NCBI RefSeq assembly: GCF_022458985.1
Contig: NC_061781.1
Coordinates: forward strand, 18,259,001-18,323,000
Direction of reading: 5' to 3'
Source of the DNA: Mugil cephalus
Lineage: Eukaryota > Chordata > Actinopteri > Mugiliformes > Mugilidae
Length of the DNA stretch: 64,000 bases
Shown: one piece after another, positions 12,956-26,192 of the stretch
How the letters are laid out: each line of letters begins with the position of its first letter
Position numbering within the stretch: position 1 is the first letter of the stretch
Program-made: the position numbers and the translations under genes
Notes under the pieces: generated by a model
Database searches by the model: none
The model's input: the letters and a program-made list of their open reading frames with translations, nothing else
Told to the model about the DNA's origin: nothing

Positions 12956-15900
12956 CTCAGAGATTTCAGAACTGGGAATTTTTTGAATGTAATGTTTCAC
13001 GAAAAATGTAAGATTATTTTCTGAAGTGTCAAAACATTTCGCGTTGGAGATACATCTGCTTACGTACAGTATCTCCTGTACATGTCTGGGGTTAGGTATT
13101 TTTGTAAATGGTATAAACTAAACCAATACATCCAGTTCTGCTTATTGGCCATTTTCATTGATATATCTGTAATCAAAGAGTTTCTTACTAACAAATGCGA
13201 TATTATCTTTCTGGCCAGCAAGAATATTCACTTGGTCTTTTAGCTCAAAACGTTGTCAGCCGGCTGTTTGGTGCTGTATGGTGCATATTAATAGCATTCG
13301 TGCAAGTTAACAATGAACTAAGACTCACCATAAAGCTGTGTAAAATCAACAGGAGCTGCCTTTTATTGTAAAACTTCTCTATAGTTTCTCAATCTATCAG
13401 GGAGATGTGAAAACAATGTGCAACTTTATTGTGAAAACACTGATTACAGCTGATTTATGATCCGACTTTGGAACATGGTTTAAAGACATTTTCCTCTCTT
13501 TGATCGCAGATGACACATTTAGCCTCTGGTGTTAAATGCCAAAATTCTCAAAGCTAGTCCCACACAAGGAATGTAACATCTGGCTAAATGCTCCCTACTG
13601 TTAGACAGAAGACCAACTTTCTGAGACACCTAAAAAAAATGCTGAAGATGTGTGATCTTTATCTTTACGCCATCGATCCTTTCTGTTCGCTGACAATGTA
13701 AAGGCTTTAAATACGTCTTCTTATTGTTTGAGCTCTGCACTGCAGGATAAAGCGGCTCGACATTTTAACAATACACTTCCGTGACGCTACAGTGATTTGG
13801 CATTTGTTTCTCTGACACGCTGATGATATCACTCCGTCCTCGTAAAACACTGACGCTACCGCACTCAGCGAGCATCTACCAGCAGCTCTCCATTCTCCAG
13901 CAAGGTCACTTTCAAACATCTGTAGTTCTGCCAAAGCCAGAACAGCAGAGAGGGTAAATAGAAGCCCTGTGGCAAGTGTACATATGATTGTGTGCATGAG
14001 AGAGCAACAAAGAAACACTCAACAGGCCAAATGCAGCGTGTGTGCAGTATCGAATTCTCAGGAGATCCTTGTGGCGTTCTGAGCCATACATCTCATAAAT
14101 AAAGCAGGCTTTCCTTCAGCTTCAGTCATGTGTAAGTATGTGTGTGTGAGAGAGAGAAAGGGCACAAATGGATTAGAGGAGGCCTATCATATTGCTCCAT
14201 TTAGCATCTGAATCCACTCCCGTACATGCAAGGGGGCACATTTCAGGGCAAATACACGAAAACATAACGCCGCCATAGCCCCGGACGTTAAATATTCCAT
14301 GAAGCGGTGATTCAACTTGATAATCTGCCTTAAATATTAAACCGCATTTAGAGCAGAAATGTCCGAACGGAGCTGCCGATTCCGACGCGCCAGTCTATCC
14401 TTGGACAGATTTCATGAGCTCTGAATTATCAGCCCCGATCAGCCAAACTGTAGTCCAGATGGTCGGTGAGGCTGACTGAAGTTCAGAAGCTGCCACATGG
14501 CTTTTACTTGTTGTTCAACAATCTGTACGTGCACAGATACTGCGGCTCTTCCGTTCACCTCCCCGCGCCGTGATACGAGCTGAAATGTGAGCTTGAGGAA
14601 GAGGCATTTAAGTGTGGAAGTGTCAGAGTCTATTACATGCACTACAGCTATGATCTAATTATCTTACAGTATATTAAAATATAAATTGTACGAGCCAAGT
14701 AATTGCCCAAATCCCAACAGTAAGATGGCAGAAAACCAGAGAGCAGCAAAGCATAAAAAGTCAATTTCGCTTAAATAGTAGTTTCATCTGAGGATAGTAA
14801 ATGTGGGACAAGTCAAGTGAGAGTCATTAAACTCTTAAAAGAAGCCAATCAGCCCGGGCACAGACCTGAAAACGTCTCCTTTAGGAAGTGGTTCTCGCTT
14901 TAAACAAAAAAAAAAAAGATAGGAAATGGAAACACAGATACGAGGTTAGTTATGACGTTAGCTAGTTTCTTAATTAGTCTGAGCTCAACATTGACCTTTT
15001 AAAATTATTTGCACTGTCACCTCTAGTCACCTGTATCTGTACCACAAAGTTACACTTCAAAACACTGTGTGAAAGGAAGTAAGAAAGGAAGAGTTACAAT
15101 CCATAACACAGAGCTGTCCTGAAACGCGCCGCTCAGTTGTATTTCTTCTTGTGAACCTGTATGCGTAGCTTAACAGACGATCAGTGATCTCTGATGTTCT
15201 CACCGGTTGTGCTGCATCAGCTGAAAAGACGACGACAGGATGCACGGAAAAGCCATGGCCGTCTGCTTGATGTGTGAAGCCCTTAGAAGTTACATTATTC
15301 TGCTGTTGTCTGTTACATAGTTGGGTTTAACATACAGAACATAACAGGTCCGGGTTTCCCTGTGAAGTCACACCTTTGTTCTATATTATGTTAAATGAGG
15401 CCAAATGGTATCCACAGTAAAATATTACATGGAGTACTGTAATTTATCTACTATACAAGCTCCTTATCTGTATCTGCTTCTGTTCCTCCCATGCTTTGCT
15501 AGGGTTTTGCTGTCCTGGTTGTGCATTGGTGTGTTTAATGTAAACATGAAGACTGTGATCAAAAAAATCTCAGGCGCCAGCAATCAGTTGTTTGTCAATG
15601 AGCTTTGATTAATTCCTGACGTTACAGGCATGTCAGACGGCTCCAGAGATTCCTATACCGACGGCCTATTATTGAGAGTATCGACATAAAACTGGATCGG
15701 ATATAAAGCCGTAATATAGATTATTGATTAACTGCCCAGGGGCGAGAATCAGACGGCGAAACTCTGCTCAGCTGTTTATGATCCTCTGGGTTTTCCATTC
15801 AGGCTTGTGTTGAAAGTGTTGAAACATAAAAACATAAAAAAGTATGTTCACGGCCTTCTTCACACCACCACGTTAGCAGCTACAATCAGCTCGCTGCTCT

Positions 15901-18900
15901 GTGTTGTGTCTTGTCTTGTCCATTGTTCCATCCAGAGAACAATGTTTAGATCCCAGACGGCAGAAGGTGCAGAGCCGGTTGCAGGTTTTCACTCGATTGA
16001 ATTCCATCCATATAATCCCTCCCACAATGCATGTCGCAGCAAATGCACACACCGTTTGAACGCCTTGACAAGCGCTTACTTTCATTTTCTCTGTGGGCCT
16101 TGTGGAAACTTCCCTTAACCGCACGGAAATCTCGAGTGCCTTCTGTGAAATTACGTCGAAAGGCATGCCCAACGCACTCCAAAGACTTGAGTCACAGGTA
16201 ATCAATGAACTTCCTCTCGAGGGATTGTTGTAATGATGAAAACACAATACTGCCAAGAAAAACAAATGGCCATCCAGTGGATGCGGGTGGTGCAAATGTG
16301 CCACTTAGCGCTGAATATGCATTATTTAAAATCAAACTAATGCCAAACAAGCTTGTTTCACCAAACCGTGTCGAGCTGAAGGCACGCTGTGTGAAAAAGG
16401 CATCTGAAAAACTGCAGCCTTACAGACCAACAAGTAGACGGCCACTTAAATACGATTCCAGGTCAGTTATCTATCCATTCATCTGTCAATTATCTTCTTC
16501 TGTCATTTAACTCAAGTCACCGAAACACAGTCCTTCTTCTTCATAAATATCAAGAAGCCGTAAGTGTTTATCTTGTGTTGGGTCAGGGTTGGTTGTATTT
16601 TGAGTGGTGGTCTAAATAATGTTCACTCCCGTAATATATTACACGATCTGCGGCTACAATCCAGACACTAAACTTGCAGAGGATGATGTTCAACACTGAT
16701 TAATTATACGCCGAATTAAGAGATTAGTTTGCACACATTACTCTTCACAAGCTACTTGCTGATGATGCCAGGAACCCTGTATTAGAAATACTAATCCGCT
16801 AAGATGAATATACTGACAGTTTAATGAAACCTTAACCGACTACTGAAACTGATGCAAAGCTAATGCTTGAGCTCAAATGTGTAATTTGTGGTGGGTTTGT
16901 TGGCACGTGAAGGATGCAATTAATTCATTGATATCAACTTGATAAACCTGGTAGGTTTGTTTTACTTCCTTCACCAAAAAAAAAAAAAAAAGTTCAAACT
17001 GAAAATGTTATCAAATTACTCATAAGCCACAGACGTGAAGTCATTTGACCCTGTTTGAGAGAGTTACTTGAGAAACAGAAGAAAACGGCAGCTGCAGTAA
17101 CAAATCCTTAGGTAAAAACCAGGGGGATTTTGTGACACATCCGCATTTACAAGTTCATCACTGGCAGTTAAAACAAACAGCTGCGAACACATCACTCATA
17201 TGTAATTCAGCCATTGAGGTGGCGCACGGGGTCACCGATGTACATTAGAGTTAACGGTGCAGAAGAAATCTGAACCAACCAGGAGGAAAACAAGAAAATA
17301 AAAGGAATGGAAATATTCCAAGAGACTTTTTACAACTTCAGGAGAATCATTTAATTTTTTTGTGCATGAACATTAAACTATAAAGTAACTCGATGCTGGA
17401 GGAATCGCCAAGCTGCTCTACACATCTGCCAGTCACAAAATGTCAGTGGCGTCGCAGAACGATTCCTCCATTAGCTCAAACTCTTGTGAATCATAATGTT
17501 TACTAGTGTGCCGGTGCCTTTCGGAGCATTCACAGGAATGGTGGGAGCTCGTTAACGAGGCTGAGGGATGGATGCAACGTGGGCTGCGATGCTCCGAGGG
17601 CAACTTGGATCACTCTGTGAAATACAGATAATAAGCAAAGCCCTTGTGCTCCGCATGAGATAACTCAATGCTTGTCTGCATGCTGCTGGTTTGAGCATCA
17701 GCACAGCCGAAGGGGAAAACGTCCACTTAATTAAATCAATTAGAGCATGAAGGGCCTGTCGAAGCCTCTGCAGAAAACAACAGAACGGAACAAACTCACA
17801 AACAATAGCTCAAGTCTTTACATGACTGCAGTGATGTGTCAGCTATGATTCATTTTATAAGTTTTAGGCGCTATTAGACTTTAAACAAAGTACAAGCGTC
17901 GTCCAAATAAACGGTGTTTTTGCACCATTTATTTAGGTGGCTGAGGTCATGTGTTTGTGCTGAACGTTTCCGTCACTTACTGAACGTGTTTCACAATGAG
18001 CACGTTCTCCTTTGTGAGGAACTACTATGAAAACTACTACGAAACCAGAAGCTGAAAATGACTTTTTCGAAAGTAGCCTCGGTAAAAATGAACTCCAAAA
18101 TTACAACATCTGTGCAGCTATTAGGCAAAGTGGCGGCTGTGTAATATCAAAATTTTAGAAAATACACCTAGTTTACATGTCCTGGAGTGACATGAGCTTG
18201 TGGAAAAAGTGGGTGAGCTGCTCGCTCTTGATTGCTATTATCGCACAGTTCTCTGGATCTCTATGAATTTATGCTCTCATTTCTTTTAAGGAGGAATTAG
18301 GAGCTGACTTTACAATCTGATTTACAGCCCACTCTCATCCAATCTCATCTTTACTATTTCAGCCCCATTCATTAATAAAACTTTAAACGACATAAATGTA
18401 CTCCCCCCTCACTCCAACATTTTTATGTCCCCTCCATCATCACATTTCACATTCTTAAACTCCTTAACTTCTGCGATGACCTCTCATTCCATCACGCTTT
18501 AATATCACGAAGGACCATCCGCAGATTACAAAGGGGACGGTGGCGGCTCAGTACCACTGCGCCGTATAACCAGCTTTGCTCCCTCACAGTCTCTCCCCTG
18601 TCTCCCTCACTCTCGCCTTTTTCCCTTCTCCCCCCCACCCACCCCACCCCACCATCCCAGAGCAGGATTAGGCCCAGTGCCCAGTGATGACACAAGGACA
18701 CTGAAGCCTACAGACTGTTAGATCAGTTGTTGGGCATGAATTAGGAACTCAAGCCGGGTGGCAGTGGAGGGAGGCGATGATGGAGATGAAGGACAAGACG
18801 GAGAGCATGGACACACTGAAGGAACAGAAGAGTTCTGCTGGTAAGATACAAAAATAAAGTCATGGAGAAACTAAGGCAAAAAAAAGGCAACAGAAGCTCA

Positions 18901-19310
18901 TGTCTGTATATCGACTATGATTTAAAACTAACAGCCCACGAGCTGCTGTGCGGGGCTGCAGATAAGCTGACATCAGGATGCAAATATGCTATAATAACAT
19001 GTTTTTAACATGTTTACTCGGTGGTGTCTGTTACGCCCATCGATATACTTCAGCCCGTGAGCATGGTAACACAACTACAAACAGCTTCAGTTGTTGTGAA
19101 CGTCATTAGCTTTTGCAAGCGTGAAGTTACGAATCAAAGAGTGGATGGAACCAGATAAACCGTCGGAGGAAGAAATGTCTGAACGGAAAATCCTGCTATT
19201 AACGGTGGAAGCATTTCACCCAAAACCACAAATATCAGCCTTGAGGGTTGGGGTCTAAATTCCACATGTCTAGACCAAATTTCCTGCACCAAATAACAGA
19301 TTAAATGACA

Positions 19311-19760
19311 CACGCCGATCAGGCATAACATTATGACCACCGCGTGCCTCCAAAAACAGTGCTGACTCAGCAGATAATGGACATGGGCCTTCTGAGGGCG
19401 TCCTGTGGGGTCCGGCAACAGGATGTTGTTAGTGGGGGCCTTTGGGTGGGTTCTCTGTGGATCAGGCTTGTTCCAGTGCATCTCACAGATACTCGATCAG
19501 TTTGGGATCTAGTGAATTTGGAGGCCAGATCAACACCTTGTGCTGCTCTTTGTGTTTTATGAGTTGTCCCTAAATCGTTTTTGTGTGTGTCTGTGTCAGA
19601 CTGGATCCTGCTGGGGAGCTGCCATTAAGGAGTGCCATTGCTGTGGGGTGGGGGGTGCCTGGTCTGGTCTAGGTGGGTGGTACGCGTCTGAAATTCGACT
19701 GTCACAAGATGCCCAACGTTAATCCTGTCAGTGGTCATAATGTTGTGGCTCATCTGTGTA
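19311..19760 (+). mobile_element. Inverted-end dispersed repeat, copy 2
   Basis: The left end contains CCGATCAGGCATAACATT and GACCACC. The right end reads GTGGTCATAATGTTGTGGCT. The interior aligns by eye with copies 1, 3, 4 and 6. This is the most complete copy in the window. Confidence 0.75.
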
Positions 19761-22700
19761 ATTGACATTCTGTTGGTACTATAGGAAAGTCATTAAGATG
19801 TTTCATTCTGAATCAAACCTGCACATCCATCTCTGGAGCAAGAAATCATTACAGCTCAGACAAACACTGATGCACTGACGTCGTTTAAGAGAAACGGTCA
19901 AAATACCGGGAATGAATTTAAATCGTAAAAACAAACAACGCAAATAAGAAGAGATCGTATATCAGTGAGAGGGCCACACACGCTGTGCAGCAGTGACCAC
20001 GCTGCCTCTGCTCAAAAAACAACACAAATCCTCTTCCTTCTCTGGGATCACGGGGTCAAAGAAATGGGGCTCCATTGTCATAACCGTACGTACTGTCACT
20101 TTAATGGCTTCCCATTCCCCAGATTACGGCCGATTACAATGACAATGGGACGGCCTTTATCTTTCCACCAACGTTATGCTCTTTCTCAAGTATTGTTCCG
20201 TGTCTCCTGCATGCCCATCTGTGCCTCTTATTAATTCCCCGTTCCCTCTCAGAGGGCTTAGGATTTCCTAAGGGAGACAAACACTATGTTTTCCACAAAG
20301 CCAAAATAGCAATTCCGACCATGATCCCCATTCCCTGAATGTTTTCCGCTGCTGTATGGTAGTTTCCAGAGAGACCGCTGAAAATAAAGTTCTGATGGTT
20401 TGTTTGGGATCTCCAAGAAAAATATACAGCTCCGAGGATGGATTACAAATGTAACATCTACAAAAACATACTGTGGAGCAAAAAAAAAAAACAAAAAAAA
20501 ACATTTTAATTTAATTTTCCGATATTTAAGGAGATGACACAATCAACTTTAAAATAGTTTTCTTACAGCCTGCGTGCTAAATCTGCACAAGACCTATTTA
20601 ATTATTCAACTACCAATTACATTATTAGAGTATGAATTTTTCATTGTTACATTATCACAGACCAGTAACCATATAAATATTTCATATCATTATGTGCAGT
20701 TCATATAACGTCTGCAACAAACACTTGACACAGTCAAGTTCGCATTAAATAAAACAGCGGATTGAAAAAAAGGCAAAAAAATCTTGTTGAGTTATTATCC
20801 AGCAGCTCCCACTCAAAGCAGAAAGCAAAAACAAACAAACAAAACACTGTGTAGGTACGTAACGAGCGTAATTTCATCACTTACAAGTGTGTGAGAGAAA
20901 ATGAGCAGATTAATTAGTCTCCATTTATGTGGCATCAAACACACAGAAGAAAGAGGATGTGGATTATTATTTCATTTGGACAAAAAAAAGCAAACTTGGC
21001 TCAACGGAAAAATATGAACATTAGGGAAGTCAATGAAATATACAAAAACAGAAGTAAGGCAGTATAGACACACAGATACAGGATGTTATAAAGAACAATG
21101 ATCAACCTGCAACGTACTGCAACGCGAACGAAAACAGTGACCGTTGTGTTCATTACTAACACCTGTATTTGTTCTTTTTATCAACCAAGATATTTCGTTA
21201 ATCATTACACGTAGGGCGCTACAGTGACTTACGCACATTAGAGAAATCAAGCCCTATCCAGGTACATGTAAGTGGACACAGGTACTAAAAAAAAACTTGC
21301 TTGTATTATGTATTTAAAACCTGACAGAATATTAGATGGGAACTTCCTTAACGAACACAATCTTTGACTTTATTAATTGATGAAGGCTGCCTGAATGCAA
21401 AATGAGTTTCAGTCTCTGAAGCAAATGGAGGCAATTTAGAGGAATAGTGTGATGTCGAACGTCGGGGTGGTAGGAGGTGCTCGTCTACAGTCAGCACACT
21501 GTGGCCAGACAGCTAGCTAAATCCACGCCCACCCAGGGAAGTTAATATCCCTTTAAGTGCCACATTTATAATGTTTTCACAGCTCTGCCGTGCCAACAGG
21601 CAGCGTTTTCCCGACGGGGAGCTGAAGCCACGATGGATGTCTTCGACGCCACCGCACTCCATTAAAAAGATCAGCAATTTTACCTCAGAGTCGTGGAGAA
21701 ATGCCAGGATTAGTTTGTTTGGGTTCAATTTAGACTTTGGCGTGTTAACACATTTCTTCTCATTTGAATTAACGTGTTACACCAACAGAAATACACACCT
21801 GGTAGACAAGCAAGTGCCGTGTTCGGCGAGGTATAGATTACTGATTTTTTTTTCTCCCCCCCTATGGAGTCTGGTGGCTTTGAGGAGAGTCTAGATCGAT
21901 GTAATGGCGTCAGTCCCTCGTTTAAAAAATTCAAAGGTTAAGCGGAGAAGTGTACATATCCCTTTAAGCTGCCTAATTTGCAGAGGTGTCCTATTTGTGC
22001 AGATACCGGTTCGAAAGAGTACAGAGAGAAGAGCATTAAAAAAAGAAATCGGAAATCTGAAACCAGAGAAACTAGATATTTGCTTTCCAGTAAACTAATA
22101 GCCAATTCATTATTTCATCTTTACACGAGTCATAGCTCCCACAGTTTACTTTTAGAACATGACGCACGGTAAGAGTCATAGGTGTTTCAGTGGGATTCAT
22201 ACGTTTCTGGAGAGACGCCTCTTCACCTTTTCCTGCACCGTTTTCCACAACCACCCGTGTTTTCACCTGCATTCAACTTCAAGGACTCTTAATATTTGCA
22301 AGACGTGACTAGTTAATGTTTCACAGCACAACTCGGGTGCCACCGACTTCTTGACACATATACGCCCGGGCCGAGGCTAGCAGAGTTATGAGCCAGCTTC
22401 CCTAATTTCTAATAATATTCAGCTTACTGCCAATGGAGGGTTGGGATACCTTTTAAGGCACGTCTGGCTTGAAGAAATGCCAATGAATCAACAATAAAAC
22501 TAAAAAAAAAAAACTGCTGAGTAATTTTCTGTTAATCACCTTGTTGAGGACGGGAACCAGTCGATGCCTGCTGTAAACGTTACTGAAAACGTAAAATCAC
22601 GATTTAGTAAGTAACTGGAGTTGCTTTTACATACGGTTGTGTGCAAGAATAGATAAGAGTTTTTACATATAGCTCTCCATTATCCACGCAGAAGAAATAT

Positions 22701-23791
22701 CTCTAAGGGTTTATTGATTTCTTAGAATTTACAGTCTCAGTAACTCCAGTTTCTGATATGATGTAATGCCAGCGAGTTTCTGTGACACAGACCCGGTCAT
22801 CCAGTTATCACACCTGCCCTCCACATACCTGTCATTGCTGAGCGAACCTTGTCCCAGACTCACCACAGTGCACTTAGCGGAGGGTGTGCCTGCGGAAAAG
22901 GTGTGCCTTCACAATGTACCTGCATGACAAAAGCTACAGTTTCCTGCAATCGCCTCAATCTCTTGGCGAGGATTTCAACCACTGTGCTATAAACATTATG
23001 GCTCCTTAATACGCAAAGGTACAAGGCAGACGGAAAAGGCAACACTCTATATCATCAACAGGGCTTGATGGGGGGGGAGTGCACGGTGCAGTTACCATGA
23101 AAAGCCACTAGAAACATTGACAAGCTCGAGATGTGTCGCGAATCTATGGTGTTTTGGTAATTGTGGGTTCATTGTGTAAGCTGCTGCGTTCATAACAGGG
23201 AGTAAAAAAAAAAAGAACCGCAGTGCATACTGTTAAAGAGGGAAATGTATACGGGGTAAATATGTTTTTAAAATAAAATGCACATAAATTAAAAAGGCAG
23301 AAATTGATCTGTGAGGAGAACAGATGTGTCTGAAGAGCTGCTTGGTGATTGCTTTAGTAGCCTGAGCTCGCGGGCCTGGAAGAAGTGGTTCAAAAAACAC
23401 AAACAAAAAGAGGACAAAATAGCAAATTGCCTCATATTAAAGCGTTTGTTTTGCGCGTAAGAAAGAAAAAAATGAACCATCCCGAGTGTTATTTTTTAAT
23501 AGTAACGCGCACATAATGTAAGGTTCACCCGAGCTCCCAGCACGATGTCTAGTTAAACCACATCTGAGTGGACAAAGAGCCAGCGACAAATCTAGAAAGT
23601 GACACCCCCGAGCTTTCATTCGCGTCCCAACTTTAACAGCTGTTTCTAGGTTTATTGTTTTTTCCCGAGGCTAAACAAAGAAACAACTTAAAAAAAAAAA
23701 AAAAAAAGTCGTTTACACAAAGCTGGAGTGGCCAAAGTAGCCAGTCCAGCTGCACCAACTTAACACAGTTCATTTGCGGGTGCAGGCTTAC

Positions 23792-24090
23792 CTTAGTGTT
23801 CACTCCAGTGAGAATGGGCAAACAGCGACACGTTCAACACGCCAATAAAACCGGAGACCACCTCCACCACCACCCTCCTCTCCTCCCCGCACCAAACAAC
23901 GAGTAACTAGGCCCGAGAGGAAGCGACACAAATACGGTTTACATCCACATCGCCTCGGCTCTCGCTGCTTTTTCTTTCTTCTCAAACGTGGAGTGAGTGC
24001 GGACTCCTCGACCTGCGCTCGCTTGTTTTTCCGTCGCAGGCTCTCGCTGCCTCCACCTCAGTCACTCCTACCAAGCTGGACGGCGACGGC
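23792..24090 (-). other. nck2: Probable non-coding exon 1 of nck2
   Basis: Read on the - strand, a CpG-rich stretch ends in CACTAAG followed by GTAAGC, an excellent splice donor (GT at 23790-23791). The downstream nck2 exon starts with an untranslated leader after its own acceptor, so an upstream non-coding exon is required, and this is the best donor found next to a promoter-like, GC-rich patch. The 5' border is a guess. No other gene in the window is a better owner. Confidence 0.55.
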
Positions 24091-24135
24091 GCGCACTTCC
24101 CCGCCTCCCTTTCTAAATAAAACCGGCATCTTATT
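24085..24135 (-). promoter_or_regulatory. nck2: Likely nck2 core promoter
   Basis: On the - strand a GC box (GGGAGGCGGGG) lies close to a TATA-like TTTTATTT and just upstream of the CpG-rich exon 1 candidate. The assignment is inferred from composition and position. Confidence 0.4.
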
Positions 24136-25128
24136 TTATTGTGGAAGACTATTGTGTTGATACAGTGTTGTTTTCATGTATTTTAGTTTGGTCTAATATG
24201 CTACATTTTAACTGGACTATCCAAATGATACTTACTTTGTAATGCCGGAATTTGTATATAAATATATATATACACCTGTGGGGTGGTAAGAATAAAGAGC
24301 GTAAAGCAGGTTAGATTTCGTCAGAAAATACATGTAAAAGGTATTAGAAAAGTAAAAATACCTGATGTCAGTGCCAAAAAATGAATAACGTGGAGAAATA
24401 ATAACAGCAATAAGAATCAATTTAGCAAGTGGAATGATATACTATCATACTATTATGCATTATATAGTATTATAATAACATTTGGGTTATACAGAAATGT
24501 ATTTATTTATAGATTTTTATGTCAAACATTTCGAGTCTGTGTAAAAAATATGTAACCATTTGTATATATACATAAGAAAGAAATATTGATTATAGACCAA
24601 AAAAATATAAACAGAAACACAGTCCATCTGTTTGGAGTAGGAAGAAGTATTTTTGTATCATCTTGTATCATCATTTATTCTATATAAACATCCTCCATAT
24701 AAATATATGTAATGTAAGTTTACACTGAATACACTCATCTACATTGAGTTGGGTTATATATAAGTCCAATAATTACACAATATGTAAATGATGACCATAA
24801 AGTAAAATTTTCCACCTAGACGTTCAATGCCTTATAGTTAAATTTCCCATAGATGCCGGTGAGAAAAGTTTGCGAGAAGCATGTAAAGACAATTACACTG
24901 TGCATTAAAGATACTAAAGATACTGCTATTATCTTACACTGATTCACTGCCGTCGTGTGTTTTTTTTTTTTTTACTAACTTCTCTAAATGCTTATTCCTA
25001 TACGGTGCTATTTACTCAACATTTTTTCCTGTTCCTGTAAATGCTCGTGACAGTCAAACTTTTATTTTGAAGTACCGTCCCTTCACTACCGGTGTGAGCA
25101 CGCTCTCTTTTCTCGAGGCTTCAACTCC

Positions 25129-25161
25129 GGTCCCGCTGGTGACGTCATCAACGCCGGGACC
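25129..25161. promoter_or_regulatory. CRE inside a short inverted repeat
   Basis: A full cAMP-response palindrome TGACGTCA (25140-25147) sits between the arms GGTCCCG and CGGGACC. It lies in a CpG-rich island (about 25070-25230) within AT-rich DNA, 1 kb upstream of the putative nck2 start. Confidence 0.45.
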
Positions 25162-25787
25162 AGCACAGGACAACGCCAGAGGAAAAAGGGACACATTGTG
25201 GGGGACTATGTCGCCCCTTGGCGATGACAAGGAGGAATCTGCTTTATTTTATATCCTTCATGTTAGAGAAATACAAAGGATTTTGTTGTATGTGTGAAAC
25301 AATACAGAAATGTACTCCGAGGAGTCTCATGAACTTTACCTCTTTCTCTTCACTCACTCACCTCTTCAGCATTAAGCGGAACTGTGGCAGTTTTCCTAAA
25401 TATATAATTGTATTTATATAGAACTTCAAATGCATGTGGTTAGTCATAGGGAAGCATTCGTCATATCACACGGTAAATTGTATTTACTCACATGCTAAAA
25501 GTGAACTTTGCTTCTTACTACCCAAGAAGGAGTTGTCACATTTTTTTTTTTTTTTTTTGGAAGAATAACGCAGCCTAGGTAGCCCACATTACGTAACAAC
25601 AGGATAAACGTAATCTATCACATTTAGAAAAATGCCACAGCGGCAAACGGAAGCAAAACAACAATGATAAAAATAAATAAAAAAATATATAACTAACCAG
25701 AGTTACCTAATAAAGGCTGGGGGTGCACTTTGAGCTTTTACTGTGTGCAACAACGTGCATGACGAATATAAATAGAATAGCTACATA

Positions 25788-26192
25788 TACTGACCAGCCA
25801 TAACATTATGACCTAATATAGTATAGGCTTCTGTGGATCATCTAGCAGATACTTGATCAGTTTGTGATTTAGTCAATTTGTAGGTCAGGTCAACACCTTG
25901 TGGTGTTCTTTAATGTTTTTTTGAGTTATTATTAAACAGTTTTTTGTGTTTGTGTGTCTGTGAGACTGTGTCAGGCTGCATCCTGCTGGGGGTGGCTGCT
26001 GTCATCAAGGAGTGTCTTAGCTATGGGAGGGGGTTGCCTTGTCTGCTCCAGGTAGGTGGTACATATGTAAGTAACGTCCACATTAATGCCAGGTCCAAAC
26101 GTTTCCCAGCAGAACAGTGAACTGTCACAAGACGGTCAGTGTAATTTACTTATCCTGTCAGTGGTCATAATGCTGTGTCGCATCGGGCTATA
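25788..26192 (+). mobile_element. Inverted-end dispersed repeat, copy 3
   Basis: It starts ACTGACCAGCCATAACATTA and ends GTGGTCATAATGCTGTGTCG. The middle (for instance GATACTTGATCAGTTTGTGA and CATCCTGCTGGGGGTGGCTG) matches copy 2 closely. Confidence 0.7.

Larger units (their letters stand above)
1283..23791 (-). other. nck2 intron 1 (about 22.5 kb)
   Basis: The interval runs from a strong donor at 23790-23791 to the acceptor at 1283-1284, if the exon 1 call is right. I see no protein-coding exon inside it; all open frames are short and unlike known proteins. It contains a 54-bp palindrome, telomere-like repeats, transposon remnants, microsatellites, two TGACGTCA sites and an RFX X-box. Patches rich in homeodomain-type ATTA sites (about 8430-8560 and 17690-17760) could be conserved enhancers, which only an alignment can show. 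Confidence 0.55.

Noticed and set aside
21546..21970. Direct repeat ATATCCCTTTAAG at 21546 and 21956
   Set aside because: It is too short and isolated to define an LTR or transposon.
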